Positions 1-10,193 of a stretch of 64,000 nt of DNA are shown piece by piece (within the stretch, counting starts at the first letter, position 1; each line of letters begins with the position of its first letter). The position numbers and the translations under genes are program-made. The DNA comes from Winogradskyella flava (GTDB taxonomy: Bacteria; Bacteroidota; Bacteroidia; Flavobacteriales; Flavobacteriaceae), in contig NZ_JACLCP010000001.1 of assembly GCF_014243395.1 (NCBI RefSeq), forward strand, positions 1,364,001 through 1,428,000. The letters are read 5' to 3'. Under the pieces are notes generated by a model, which was not told where the DNA came from, did no database searches, and saw only the letters and a list, made by a program, of their open reading frames with translations.

Positions 1-73
1 TCTGAACAATCCAGAGAGTCTAAAGCATAAAGATGTTAAATGTAACCAGAATCTATGTAAAAAGTAGGTTTGG

Positions 74-118
74 CAGTATAGTACAGGATAGTGATAAATA
101 ATGTTATTCATATTATTG
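74..118 (+). promoter_or_regulatory. PUL promoter, site 1 (for the first susCD operon)
   Basis: Two direct repeats read CAGTATAGTACAGGATAG (74-91), with repeat starts 10 bp apart. A -7-like box TATTATTG begins at 111, exactly 27 nt after the second repeat start. The same arrangement recurs at 13 other places in the window. The predicted transcription start is near 123, giving a leader of about 70-90 nt before the susC start. The rest of 1-189 shows nothing else I recognise. Confidence 0.8.
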
Positions 119-189
119 TTAACATATCATTATGATTTGTCTTTAGTGCGTTAAAGTTTAATTATTTTGGTAAATGATGACTAACTATA

Positions 190-3100
190 ATGTTGAAACT
201 TAAACTGAATATGAAACAAAAATTAAAAAAGCAATTTCCTGTTTCTGGGTTTGCATTACTACTGGCAATCGTGTTTTCCAGTTTTACTGCGATTAATTTA
301 GAGGCTCAAGATAGGGTTTCTGGCGTTGTGATAGATGCTAGTGGGATGCCAATACCAGGTGTAAGTGTAGTGCAAAAAGGAACTACCAATGGTGCATCAA
401 CAGATTTTGATGGAAAATATTCGTTTGAATTAACTTTGGGTGAAGAAATTTTAATATTCTCTTATGTAGGTTTTAAAACACAGGAAATTCAAATTAATGG
501 TAGAACAACCATCGATATAGTCTTGGAAGAGGATGTCTCCGCTTTAGATGAGGTAGTCGTTATTGGTTATGGTACCCAGAAAAAAGAGAGTGTAGTAGCC
601 GCTATTACACAGATAAAAGGTGAGGAATTGATGGAAAGGAATCTTGGTATAGCTAATGTTGAACAAGCATTGCAAGGAAATTTACCAGGTGTTACCGCTA
701 TACAAGGTAGTGGTGTTCCTGGTGAAGATAATATTAGGATTTTTATTCGTGGTCGAAGTTCATGGAATGGTAATGGCGACCCTCTTGTACTTGTAGATGG
801 TGTTAAGAGGTCAATGAACGATATAGATATGAACGATATCGAAAATTTATCGGTGCTTAAAGATGCTTCTGCTACGGCGGTTTTTGGTGTAGAAGGTGCT
901 AATGGGGTAATTTTAATTACCACTAAGCGAGGTCAAACAGGAAAAGCGCAACTGTCGCTAAATGTTAACACAACCATTAAAACCGTTTCTCAGTTACCAA
1001 ATAAATTAGATTCTTATGATGCTTTATTAGAAGCAAATAGTGCTATTTTAAGAGGAATAGCTCAATCTCCAAATACATGGAATAATTATACGCCACTAGA
1101 TATTGTAGATAGATATCGTAATCCTGCTAGTTTAGAGGAAAGTTATATTTATCCTAATGTCGATTGGGAAGATGAATTATTGAAAGATTTCGCACAAGAT
1201 TATAGAATTAACTTGTCTATACGTGGTGGTAATAAAACGGCTAAATATTTTGGGAGTTTAGCTTATCAAACAGTAGAAGATATTTTTGATGGAGGAAGAT
1301 ACGATAGTGGAAGAGGCTATTTCGGTGAGTATCGATATGATAGATTTAACTTTAGAAGTAATATCGATTTTAATATTACAAAGACTACGGAGTTGTCCGT
1401 TAATCTTGCTGGCTTTTATGGTATTAGAGAGACGCCTGGTAGCTTAGGTAATGTAACTAATGGACTTTACCTAATAGCGCCAAGTCTTTACACACCGGTA
1501 TATCCAGATGGGTTGTATGGACATCCTTTTAGTTATTTTAATGTCTACAATAACCCTTTTGTTACTTTATCTGCTAATGGTTACAGTCAATTTAGAACCT
1601 TTCAAGTCAATACTGATTTTATACTAAAACAAAAATTAGATTTTATAACAGAAGGCCTGTCGTTTCAAGGACGATTTTCTCTAGATAATACTCAAAGAAG
1701 TAGACAAAACTTAAATGATGGAGGTTTAGGAGGTGTAATTTTTAGGATATACGATGGCGATATAGAGAACATTGAGCCTCTAGAAGATGAAGATACGCGA
1801 TTTGGTTATGTTCAACCACCATGGACTTTAGGAAATTCACAAGTAGAGGATAACACACGAAGACGAAGAATGGTTTATGATGCTTCATTGAATTATAATA
1901 GAACTTTTGATGAAAAGCATAACATAACTGGTCTATTTTTAGTGAGAAGACAGGAGGCTGCAAATGGTACTGGGATTTTCGCTTTTCCAACATACCGTGA
2001 AGACTGGGTAGGAAGAGTTACTTATAATTACGATTCTAGATACTTTTTAGATATTAACGGTGCTTACAATGGCTCTGAACAATTTGGTCCGGGATTTCGT
2101 TTCGACTTATTCCCATCTCTTGCATTGGGTTGGACAGTCTCAAACGAAGCCTTTATGGAAAATATAGATTGGTTAAATTTACTTAAATTTAGAGGGTCTT
2201 ATGGTATTGTTGGTGATGATACTTTTATCACGACTGATGAAGCAGCAAGATGGACTTATATTACGCAATGGGAGTCTGGTGATTCTGCATTTTTAGTACC
2301 AAGTGATTATCAAGGAAATTCTCCCTACACGTTTTACAGAGAAACTCTTGTTGGAAATCCAAACCTTCAGTGGGAGTCAGCTGTTAAATATAACATAGGT
2401 GCTGAGTTTAATTTATTTAATGGTTTGTTAACCGGTGAGGTAGATTATTTTGCAGAAGATCGCGATAATATTGTAATTGCTAATAGTCAAACTACACCAG
2501 ATTTTGTGGGAGCAACCCCTCCGTATGTTAATAGAGGTGTCGTTGAGGTAAGGGGTTATGAGATTGTTCTTGGTTCAAGTTATACTTTTGATAACGGTTT
2601 AACGCTATCTGGTGATTTTAATTTTACACAAGCTATAGATAAAGTAATTGTAAGAGATGACCCAGAATTGAGGGCTGCTTATCTTAATGCTGCTGGTTTT
2701 AATATTGGTCAAGGAAGAACAGGGATTCCTGCAGGTATATTGACTAATTGGGACGATATTTATAGTTCAACTCCGCTAAATGAAAATCAAAGTACTGTAC
2801 GTCCTGGGTATTATGATCTTGTAGATTTTGACGGAGATGGTGTTTATAATTCTAATTTCGATAATGCACCTTTCGGTTATCCAAATCAACCTCAAAGAAC
2901 TTGGGGCCTTACTTTGGGTGCACGATACAAAGGTTTTAGTATTTCAGGGCAGTTGTATGGTACCCAAAATGCGTCTAGATTGTTCAGTAACCAAACTTTT
3001 AGTAATTCAACACCGTTAATCTTTGAGCAAGATTTAGATTATTGGACCGTGGATACGCCAAATAATACAGATACTCAACCATCTTTTGGAGTTCCAGGAG

Positions 3101-3357
3101 CAGCAAATCCTAGAGATAATTGGTTAGATGCGTCATTAACAAGGCTTAGGGCAGTTACTTTATCTTATGATATACCAAGAGAGACCTGTGAAAAACTTGG
3201 ACTGAAAAAACTTCAATTCTTTGCAAATGGGAATAACCTGTTTTTATGGTCTAATTTGCCCGATGATAGAGAGTTCAACAGAGATGGAGGAGGACAATCA
3301 AGAGGAGATTACCCTACCTTAAGAACATTTAACTTTGGTTTTAGTATGAATTTTTAA
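190..3357 (+). CDS. SusC-like TonB-dependent outer-membrane transporter (first pair)
   Basis: This is a 1055-residue SusC/RagA-family porin that imports oligosaccharides across the outer membrane together with the SusD lipoprotein encoded 12 nt downstream. A signal peptide ends near LEAQ (about residue 40). A CarboxypepD_reg-like domain follows (about 42-115, RVSGVVIDASG...), then the SusC signature VVVIGYGTQKK (about 122-132), a plug with VLKDASATAVFGVEGANGVI, and a long barrel ending in an aromatic residue (FGFSMNF). Length is normal for the family. An in-frame ATG at 211 is an equally reasonable start. It is the first gene of a five-gene operon behind promoter site 1. The imported sugar is inferred to be ulvan oligosaccharide from the surrounding enzymes. 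Confidence 0.95.
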   Translation: MLKLKLNMKQKLKKQFPVSGFALLLAIVFSSFTAINLEAQDRVSGVVIDASGMPIPGVSVVQKGTTNGASTDFDGKYSFELTLGEEILIFSYVGFKTQEIQINGRTTIDIVLEEDVSALDEVVVIGYGTQKKESVVAAITQIKGEELMERNLGIANVEQALQGNLPGVTAIQGSGVPGEDNIRIFIRGRSSWNGNGDPLVLVDGVKRSMNDIDMNDIENLSVLKDASATAVFGVEGANGVILITTKRGQTGKAQLSLNVNTTIKTVSQLPNKLDSYDALLEANSAILRGIAQSPNTWNNYTPLDIVDRYRNPASLEESYIYPNVDWEDELLKDFAQDYRINLSIRGGNKTAKYFGSLAYQTVEDIFDGGRYDSGRGYFGEYRYDRFNFRSNIDFNITKTTELSVNLAGFYGIRETPGSLGNVTNGLYLIAPSLYTPVYPDGLYGHPFSYFNVYNNPFVTLSANGYSQFRTFQVNTDFILKQKLDFITEGLSFQGRFSLDNTQRSRQNLNDGGLGGVIFRIYDGDIENIEPLEDEDTRFGYVQPPWTLGNSQVEDNTRRRRMVYDASLNYNRTFDEKHNITGLFLVRRQEAANGTGIFAFPTYREDWVGRVTYNYDSRYFLDINGAYNGSEQFGPGFRFDLFPSLALGWTVSNEAFMENIDWLNLLKFRGSYGIVGDDTFITTDEAARWTYITQWESGDSAFLVPSDYQGNSPYTFYRETLVGNPNLQWESAVKYNIGAEFNLFNGLLTGEVDYFAEDRDNIVIANSQTTPDFVGATPPYVNRGVVEVRGYEIVLGSSYTFDNGLTLSGDFNFTQAIDKVIVRDDPELRAAYLNAAGFNIGQGRTGIPAGILTNWDDIYSSTPLNENQSTVRPGYYDLVDFDGDGVYNSNFDNAPFGYPNQPQRTWGLTLGARYKGFSISGQLYGTQNASRLFSNQTFSNSTPLIFEQDLDYWTVDTPNNTDTQPSFGVPGAANPRDNWLDASLTRLRAVTLSYDIPRETCEKLGLKKLQFFANGNNLFLWSNLPDDREFNRDGGGQSRGDYPTLRTFNFGFSMNF

Positions 3358-3369
3358 AAAAAAGAAATT

Positions 3370-5280
3370 ATGAAAAATTATAAAGTAAAACTATTAATAA
3401 TCTTAGGATTAGTATTCCCATTTTCATGCGAGGATTATTTAGATGTGGCGCCAGATGCTGTCATAGATGAAGAGGTTGTTTTTTCCACCTTTAATAATGC
3501 GCAAGGTTTTGTTGAAGAAATGTATGCCTTGGTGGTGTCATATGAACAACAGACGCATACCTTTCAAGACTTTCTTTTGGGAGATGATGGATTTGTTGAT
3601 AGACCTACAAAAGCAAGTGGTGACATTGATGCCGGAAGATTCAATGATGTTATAAGAGATAATTTTTGTTACTTAAATAACCATTATAATGCTGATTATG
3701 GATCTACAGGGACTAACTCCGCTAATGTCGCAAACACTAATGCGTTTAATAGACAAAGACCAGGGTTATATGATGGAAGCTTACGCGGTATCCGTAAGGC
3801 TAATATTGTAATCGAGAATGTTGAGAATAGGGATTTAATGGTAAATGCAACTCAAGCAGAAAAAGATGTTATTCTTGGACAAGCTTATTTTTTTAGAGCA
3901 TTTTTCCATAATGAGATTATGAAATTTTGGGGACGTTATCCATATATTGATAGAGTTATAATAGATGATTTTAGAATACCACGTCCAGAGACCTACAAAG
4001 AAGTTGCTTTACGTGCTAATGAAGACTATATAAAAGCCATTCAATTATTGCCTGTAAATTGGGACCTTGAGCCTTATGGACAACTTACGCAAGGCGAAAA
4101 TAGAGGTAGGCTTACTAAAGGTACAGCATATGCTTTTCAAGGCAAAAACTTGCTTTTAGCAGCAAGTCCATTAATGAAAGGTAACAATGTAAGTATAAAT
4201 ACATATGACTATGATACAGAGTTATGTGATATGGCTGTTGAAGCTTTTTCTGGAATTCTTCAATTAGCCGACCAAGGCCGTTATGCCTTAGCGTCTTGGG
4301 AAAACTACGATGATGTGTTTTGGAGATCACCTGCACCTGGTACATGGCCGGGAAGTACAGAATTTATATTTTCTGCAACTGGTGGTAGTCGAGGACAAGC
4401 CACAAGATTCATGGCATCAGGAGTAAATAGAGCGATTCATACCACTTCTGCTGGATATGAAGTTATTAGTCCTACACATAATTTTATTCACAACAATTTT
4501 GGTATGGCTAATGGACTGTCTATAGAAGATGATCTTAGTGGTAATTTTGGCCCACCAACGTACGACCCTACTCAGCCTTTTGAAAACCGTGATCCACGTT
4601 TTTATAGATGGCATATTATCGATGGACAAATTATAGATCCCGGAGCTGGAGATCCAAATCATGTAGCTGCTCAACTTTGGTTTGAAAATTCCAGTCAAAA
4701 AGGTTTCCACCGCAGTACTGGTGCTGAAAACATCAAAATAGTAAATAATACAGGGTATATGTGGACAAAATTTTACCCTAAAGTTGATGGTAAGTATCAT
4801 ACTAGATGGAATCCTATTATAGATCAATACGTTGGAGTACGAATGCATATGAGACTAACAGATGTTTATTTAATGTATGCTGAAGCATTACATGCCTCTA
4901 GGGGTGCAACAGCAGTTCCTAGTTCTTATGGGTTGTCGGCTGAGGGCGCTATTAATTTATTGCGTAATAGAGCTGGTATACCTAATGTACACCCTAATAT
5001 AGTTGGAGATAACAACAAGTTCATGGATGAATTAAGAAGAGAAAGATCGGTTGAATTAAGTTATGAAGCACACCGATGGGTCGATATTAGACGATGGGGA
5101 GTAGCTCATTTAGATAAATATAGAAGAAAATTAGCCTTAGATTTTCCTCAAGACAGAAGTAATTTCACAGAAACACTTCTTGTAGACAGAATTTGTGAGT
5201 TCCCTCAGCATTATTGGTTACCATTTCCCGCTGAACAAACACAAATTTACGAAGGCTTCCCTCAAAATCCAGGATGGTAG
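3370..5280 (+). CDS. SusD/RagB-like glycan-binding lipoprotein (first pair)
   Basis: This 636-residue SusD-family outer-membrane lipoprotein acts as the lid and binding partner of the SusC encoded just upstream. The signal peptide ends in a lipobox (FPFSC, Cys20), followed by EDYLDVAPDAV, a typical SusD N-terminus. The C-terminal RagB motif is present (RRERSVELSYEAHRWVDIRRWG region), as is the usual NPGW-type end. It is 12 nt from susC and 44 nt from the preferred start of the next susC, so all are probably co-transcribed. Sugar specificity cannot be read from sequence. Confidence 0.95.
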   Translation: MKNYKVKLLIILGLVFPFSCEDYLDVAPDAVIDEEVVFSTFNNAQGFVEEMYALVVSYEQQTHTFQDFLLGDDGFVDRPTKASGDIDAGRFNDVIRDNFCYLNNHYNADYGSTGTNSANVANTNAFNRQRPGLYDGSLRGIRKANIVIENVENRDLMVNATQAEKDVILGQAYFFRAFFHNEIMKFWGRYPYIDRVIIDDFRIPRPETYKEVALRANEDYIKAIQLLPVNWDLEPYGQLTQGENRGRLTKGTAYAFQGKNLLLAASPLMKGNNVSINTYDYDTELCDMAVEAFSGILQLADQGRYALASWENYDDVFWRSPAPGTWPGSTEFIFSATGGSRGQATRFMASGVNRAIHTTSAGYEVISPTHNFIHNNFGMANGLSIEDDLSGNFGPPTYDPTQPFENRDPRFYRWHIIDGQIIDPGAGDPNHVAAQLWFENSSQKGFHRSTGAENIKIVNNTGYMWTKFYPKVDGKYHTRWNPIIDQYVGVRMHMRLTDVYLMYAEALHASRGATAVPSSYGLSAEGAINLLRNRAGIPNVHPNIVGDNNKFMDELRRERSVELSYEAHRWVDIRRWGVAHLDKYRRKLALDFPQDRSNFTETLLVDRICEFPQHYWLPFPAEQTQIYEGFPQNPGW

Positions 5281-5324
5281 AGGTAGTCTTTTACAAATTC
5301 GTTATAATTAATTTAAAGAAAAAA

Positions 5325-8300
5325 ATGAAGATTGATAAATTATCTAGGTTGCTTACTTTATTAAGCATAATGCTGTTTTGCATATGCAATGTTGCAATGG
5401 CTCAAACAAATGATAAACAAGTAATTGCAAATGTGGTTGATGAGCAAGGTAACCCCATAGAAGGAGTTAATGTTTCTAGCCCAAGTGGAAATAAGACATC
5501 TTCGGATGTTAATGGACAGTTTAAAATTGCATTATTAGATGATGAGTCCGTTTTACTTGAAAAAAAGGGCTATATATCAGCCATTATTACTATGTCTGAT
5601 TTAACTGATAATATTATCATGAAAAAATCTCCTTTTCTCGCTTCGGAAGATGACGAATTAAAAATGGGAGTTGCCACTAAATACAGGCGTAATATTGTTG
5701 GTGCAGTATCTTCAATTAACACGAAAGACCGATTAACTTATGACAATACCCAAGTGGTTAGAGATTATATTAACGGATTGATGTTAGGGGTTAGAGGTTC
5801 TGATAATATTAGAGGTATAGGAGGTGTAGGCGATGCTGTTTTTGTTATTGATGGTGTCATTGGTCGTGATCCTAATATCCTAAATATGGAAGAGGTAGAG
5901 CAGATAACTGTACTTAGAGATGCTAATTCTGTCGCCCTCTATGGTAGTCAAGGAAGAAATGGTGTTATTGTTATTAATACCAAACGTGGAGAAGCTAATA
6001 AAAAAGAAGTTAACGTAAATATTCGTTCTGGTATTAGAACACCCATCTCTTTGCCTAATTATTTAGGTTCAGCGGCGTATATGACACTTTTTAATGAAGC
6101 AAGAAATAATGACGGGTTAGATAATTTTTATAGTCCAGCACTTATCCAGGAGTTTAGAACAAGTTCTAATATTTATAAAAATCCAGATGTAGACCTTTAT
6201 TCTAAGGAATACGTTCAACGTTTAGTCAATTTCACAAATGTTATAGCTGAATTTTCAGGTGGTAATGATAAAAATCAATATTATGTTAACGCAGGATGGA
6301 ATAGTGAGGGAGCATGGGTGGATATTAATGAAGATATAAATGCAGGAACTAACCGTTTTAATATAAGAGGTAACTTGGATTTTAAAATAAACGATTGGAT
6401 TACAAGCAGTCTTGATGGAATTGCAGTTATAAGCAAAACTAGAGGGTCTAGAGCCGATTTATTAAGCGCAGGTACTACGTTCAGACCAAACGCTTATTCA
6501 CCATTATTACCTGTTGATTTAATAGATACAAGCGACCCTACAGTTGCAGGACAATTACAAGCAGCAAACATCTTTGATGGGTTTCTTTTAGGTTCAACTC
6601 AACAGTTTGGGTCAGATGCACCCATAGCTTTAGCTATTGGAGGTGGTTATCGAGATACCGTTTTTCGTTCTACGCAGTTTAACAACACAATCAATTTTAA
6701 TTTAGATAGGATAGCAAAAGGTTTATCAGCTAAAACCTATGTTAGTTTTGATTTTTTTGATTCTTATAATTTATCTATAGAGAACCAATTTAAAACCTAT
6801 GAACCAATTTGGGATGGTGACCGTATAACAGGTCTTAATGTTTTTGGTGAAGATAGACAAGATCAAAGACAAGAGACTACTACCAATGGTTTTTTATCCC
6901 GATTTGGTTTTTATGGACTTATAAACTATGATACTACTTTTGCCAAGGACTATTCTTTAAATACCACTTTATTGGGTTTTTATAATTCACAAAGGCGAAA
7001 TGATGTTATTCAAACAGATGTTAATGCGCACTTAGGCTTTCAAACGGCTTTTGATTACAAAAAGAAACTATTTTTTGATTTTACAGGAACCTATGTCAAT
7101 TCAATAAAACTACCGAAAGGAAATAGAGGAGCATTTTCACCAACGTCAGGTATAGCTTACATTATAAGTGAAGAACCTTTTTTGAAGAATAGTAAATTTA
7201 TTAATTACCTTAAGTTAAAAGCGTCTGGTGGTGTTTTAAAGTCAGATCGAGGTATTACTGCTCTTAATGCTGGAGGTACTGTTGATAATGATGCTAGCGC
7301 TTACTATTTATATGATGTAAACTATTCTTTTGGCAATAATGTTAGTTGGGCGGATGGTAATACTAATCGAAGAATAGATATTACACAAGGAGAAAATCTT
7401 GATTTAACATTTGAAGAACGTATAGACTTAAATTTAGGTTTCGAAACGTATGTGATGAATTCTCTTTGGATAGAAGCTAACTATTTTAAAACAGAATTAG
7501 ACAAACAAATAACATTTATTCAAGATCAATACCCGTCTTTTTATGATACGTTTAGACCATATAATAATTTCAATAAGAATTTATACACTGGTTTCGAAAT
7601 CGGTATGAATTTTAATAAAACTTATAAAGATTTGTCAATTACTTTAGGTGCAAATGTGCTATATAGCCAAACTGAAAGGTCCATAAGATCTGAAGTATTT
7701 GCTGAAGATTATCTACAAACACAAGGAAGAGAGATTTCTACAATTTTTGGATTAGTTGACCAAGGTTTTTATGCTGAAGCAGATTTTGATACAGATGGTA
7801 ATTTAAATGCTGGTTTACCTGTTCCTCAATTTGGTAATGTTCAACCTGGAGATATAAAATACGAGGATCTAAATGGGGATAATATTATAGATAATGATGA
7901 CAGAAGAGCAATCGGGCAATCTAGTAATCCATGGACTTATGCGCTAAACCTTAACTTAAATTATAAAAGATTCAACTTATTTATTTTGGGTGTAGGTCAA
8001 TCAGGAGCTCATGGTAATAAGTTAAATAGTAGTTTTAACGAATATTATTCAGTAGATGGGGCGGATAAATATTCAGAAGTCGTTCTTGGACGATGGACAC
8101 CACAAACAGCAAGTACGGCAACATTTCCAAGATTATCAGCACAAACAAATCAAAATAATTTTAGACAATCTACATTTTGGCTTTTCGACACAAGTTACTT
8201 TAACATTAACCGCGCACAGTTAACATATGAATTTGAGGATGCTCTTTGTAAAGATTTAGGCATGGACAATTTTAGTCTAAATCTGTCTGGAACTAATTTG

Positions 8301-8396
8301 TTTGAAATAGGTAAAAATAAAGATATTCGTAGGTTAAGAATAGGCAGTACACCACTATCTAGATCTTTTACTTTAGGTATAAGAGCATCCTTTTAA
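5325..8396 (+). CDS. SusC-like TonB-dependent transporter (second pair)
   Basis: This is a 1023-residue SusC-type transporter starting at ATG 5325. An upstream in-frame ATG at 5274 would overlap the preceding susD and add 17 residues with no signal-peptide character. From 5325 the protein opens with a clean signal peptide (MKIDKLSRLL...AMAQ). A carboxypeptidase-regulatory-like domain (about residues 25-95) follows, then a plug with DAVFVIDGVIGRDPNILNMEEVEQITVLRDA and a barrel ending FTLGIRASF. The usual VVGYGTQKK segment is replaced by a divergent one (MGVATKYRRNIVGAVSSIN). It differs clearly from the first pair, so this second importer in the same operon probably takes a different oligosaccharide. 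Confidence 0.92.
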   Translation: MKIDKLSRLLTLLSIMLFCICNVAMAQTNDKQVIANVVDEQGNPIEGVNVSSPSGNKTSSDVNGQFKIALLDDESVLLEKKGYISAIITMSDLTDNIIMKKSPFLASEDDELKMGVATKYRRNIVGAVSSINTKDRLTYDNTQVVRDYINGLMLGVRGSDNIRGIGGVGDAVFVIDGVIGRDPNILNMEEVEQITVLRDANSVALYGSQGRNGVIVINTKRGEANKKEVNVNIRSGIRTPISLPNYLGSAAYMTLFNEARNNDGLDNFYSPALIQEFRTSSNIYKNPDVDLYSKEYVQRLVNFTNVIAEFSGGNDKNQYYVNAGWNSEGAWVDINEDINAGTNRFNIRGNLDFKINDWITSSLDGIAVISKTRGSRADLLSAGTTFRPNAYSPLLPVDLIDTSDPTVAGQLQAANIFDGFLLGSTQQFGSDAPIALAIGGGYRDTVFRSTQFNNTINFNLDRIAKGLSAKTYVSFDFFDSYNLSIENQFKTYEPIWDGDRITGLNVFGEDRQDQRQETTTNGFLSRFGFYGLINYDTTFAKDYSLNTTLLGFYNSQRRNDVIQTDVNAHLGFQTAFDYKKKLFFDFTGTYVNSIKLPKGNRGAFSPTSGIAYIISEEPFLKNSKFINYLKLKASGGVLKSDRGITALNAGGTVDNDASAYYLYDVNYSFGNNVSWADGNTNRRIDITQGENLDLTFEERIDLNLGFETYVMNSLWIEANYFKTELDKQITFIQDQYPSFYDTFRPYNNFNKNLYTGFEIGMNFNKTYKDLSITLGANVLYSQTERSIRSEVFAEDYLQTQGREISTIFGLVDQGFYAEADFDTDGNLNAGLPVPQFGNVQPGDIKYEDLNGDNIIDNDDRRAIGQSSNPWTYALNLNLNYKRFNLFILGVGQSGAHGNKLNSSFNEYYSVDGADKYSEVVLGRWTPQTASTATFPRLSAQTNQNNFRQSTFWLFDTSYFNINRAQLTYEFEDALCKDLGMDNFSLNLSGTNLFEIGKNKDIRRLRIGSTPLSRSFTLGIRASF

Positions 8397-8423
8397 GATA
8401 ATTAGAAAATTAAGATAAATAAA

Positions 8424-10154
8424 ATGAAGAATTTAATAAAATTTATAATGGTTATGTCGGTTTTAACCGGCATGATTTCTTGTGATCTTGATCCTATTGA
8501 AGAAAATAGGTTGGATTTTGATTTTATTCTCACGAATCCAAATGCAGCAGAAGGTGTATTATTAAATGGATATGCGGGTTTAGTGAATCAATATTCATTT
8601 TCTGAAGCAGCTACAGATGATGCTGTTAATAATATTTTAAATAACAACTTTAAAAGAATGGCGCTTGGTGAGTTAAATGCACAATTTAACCCTGCAGCCC
8701 GTTGGGGTAGTTTTGAACGTGTATTCTGGGTAAACAGATTCTTAGACGTTATTGATACAGGAGAAACACAATGGAGCAGAGACACATTAATTAACACAAT
8801 GTTTGAAATGCGCATGAAGGGAGAGGCCTTGGCATTAAGAGGATTACATCATTATTATGTACTTCAAGCGCATGCTGGTATTGGACAATCTGGACAACTA
8901 CTAGGTATTCCATACTATACTGAGTTTATTGAACCTGATGGTAACTTTAATGTACCGCGTTTATCATTTGAAGCTTCTGTTCAGGCTATTATGGCAGATT
9001 TTGATGAAGCACTTAATTTATTACCAACAGATTATGGTTTAAGCGCAGGACAAGTAGATCCGTGGTATTCAGAATTAGAAAACTTTGATTTTGATAAATA
9101 TGGAATAGTAAATGACAACTTTTTTGATTTGCGTATTTCTGGGAGAATTGTAAGAGCATTAAAAGCACGTTTGGCACTTTTTGCTGCGAGCCCATCATTT
9201 TTAGATAGTCAAAGCTATTATGATATGGCAGCAACTAATGCCGCTCAAATTTTAAATACTATTGGTGGTACTGCAGGTTTAGATCCAACAGGTAATGAGT
9301 TTTATATATCTGATGACAATATTCAGAGTAGTGAATCACTTTGGCGCGGTTCTATTGGGGGTAATACTTTTAATTATGAAGAACGTATGTTTCCACCTTC
9401 AATTAATGGAAATGGTGAAATTAATCCAACACATAACTTTGTAATGGCATTTCCAATGCAAGATGGTTTTCCTGCAACCGAGGCTAATGGTTTTGACCCT
9501 CAAAACCCTTATAACAATAGAGACCCAAGATTAGAAAAATATGTTATTGTTAATGGTGCTTCCTTTGGAGCTGGTGGTGATATAATTAATACCGGTGTTG
9601 GTGGAGGAAATGATAGGTTAGATTCTATTCCTGAGCAGTCTACAACTACTGGATATTACCTTAAAAAGTTATTACGTCCAGATGTTCTTATTAATGATAA
9701 TGGAACTGCTCAAGGTCAGAGCCATGCTAATGTGTATTTTAGATATACTGAATTGTTTTTAATATTGGCTGAAGCAGCTAATGAAATTGGTGGTCCTGAC
9801 AACCCAGTTGATGGTATTACTGCTCGTGATGTGATTGCAGCAATACGCAATAGAGCAGGAATTACGCAACCAGATAATTACTTAGCATCTATTGCATCTC
9901 AAGAGGATATGCGAGAGCTTATTAGAAATGAACGCCGTATAGAGCTAAGTTTTGAAGGACATAGGTTCTGGGATATGAGAAGATGGGGATTACCATTAAA
10001 TGGACCAGCTAAAGGTTATTTTTTCGACGGAAATAATTATGCTGAGTTACCATCTGTGGAAGTTAGAAATTTTCAACCATTTGCTACTTATATGCCTATT
10101 CCAAATTCGGAGATTTTAAAATTTTCTGAACTTGAGCAAAATATGGGCTGGTAG
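8424..10154 (+). CDS. SusD/RagB-like glycan-binding lipoprotein (second pair)
   Basis: This 576-residue SusD-family lipoprotein is the partner of the SusC 27 nt upstream. The lipobox is GMISC (Cys20). The C-terminal half carries the RagB motif (RNERRIELSFEGHRFWDMRRWG region) and a PIPNSEI...NMGW ending. It is clearly diverged from the first SusD of the operon. The role in capturing oligosaccharide at the cell surface follows from the family. Confidence 0.94.
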   Translation: MKNLIKFIMVMSVLTGMISCDLDPIEENRLDFDFILTNPNAAEGVLLNGYAGLVNQYSFSEAATDDAVNNILNNNFKRMALGELNAQFNPAARWGSFERVFWVNRFLDVIDTGETQWSRDTLINTMFEMRMKGEALALRGLHHYYVLQAHAGIGQSGQLLGIPYYTEFIEPDGNFNVPRLSFEASVQAIMADFDEALNLLPTDYGLSAGQVDPWYSELENFDFDKYGIVNDNFFDLRISGRIVRALKARLALFAASPSFLDSQSYYDMAATNAAQILNTIGGTAGLDPTGNEFYISDDNIQSSESLWRGSIGGNTFNYEERMFPPSINGNGEINPTHNFVMAFPMQDGFPATEANGFDPQNPYNNRDPRLEKYVIVNGASFGAGGDIINTGVGGGNDRLDSIPEQSTTTGYYLKKLLRPDVLINDNGTAQGQSHANVYFRYTELFLILAEAANEIGGPDNPVDGITARDVIAAIRNRAGITQPDNYLASIASQEDMRELIRNERRIELSFEGHRFWDMRRWGLPLNGPAKGYFFDGNNYAELPSVEVRNFQPFATYMPIPNSEILKFSELEQNMGW

Positions 10155-10193
10155 AATAAATTTGTATATTTAAAAAGATTAAAAAATTTTGAC

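Noticed and set aside
567-923. Minus-strand open frame inside the first susC gene, and many similar frames opposite other genes
   Set aside because: They lie wholly within strongly supported genes, have no recognisable domains or promoters, and are expected by chance.
5274-5324. Longer start for the second susC gene, overlapping susD
   Set aside because: The extra 17 residues have no signal-peptide features, while ATG 5325 opens directly into one.
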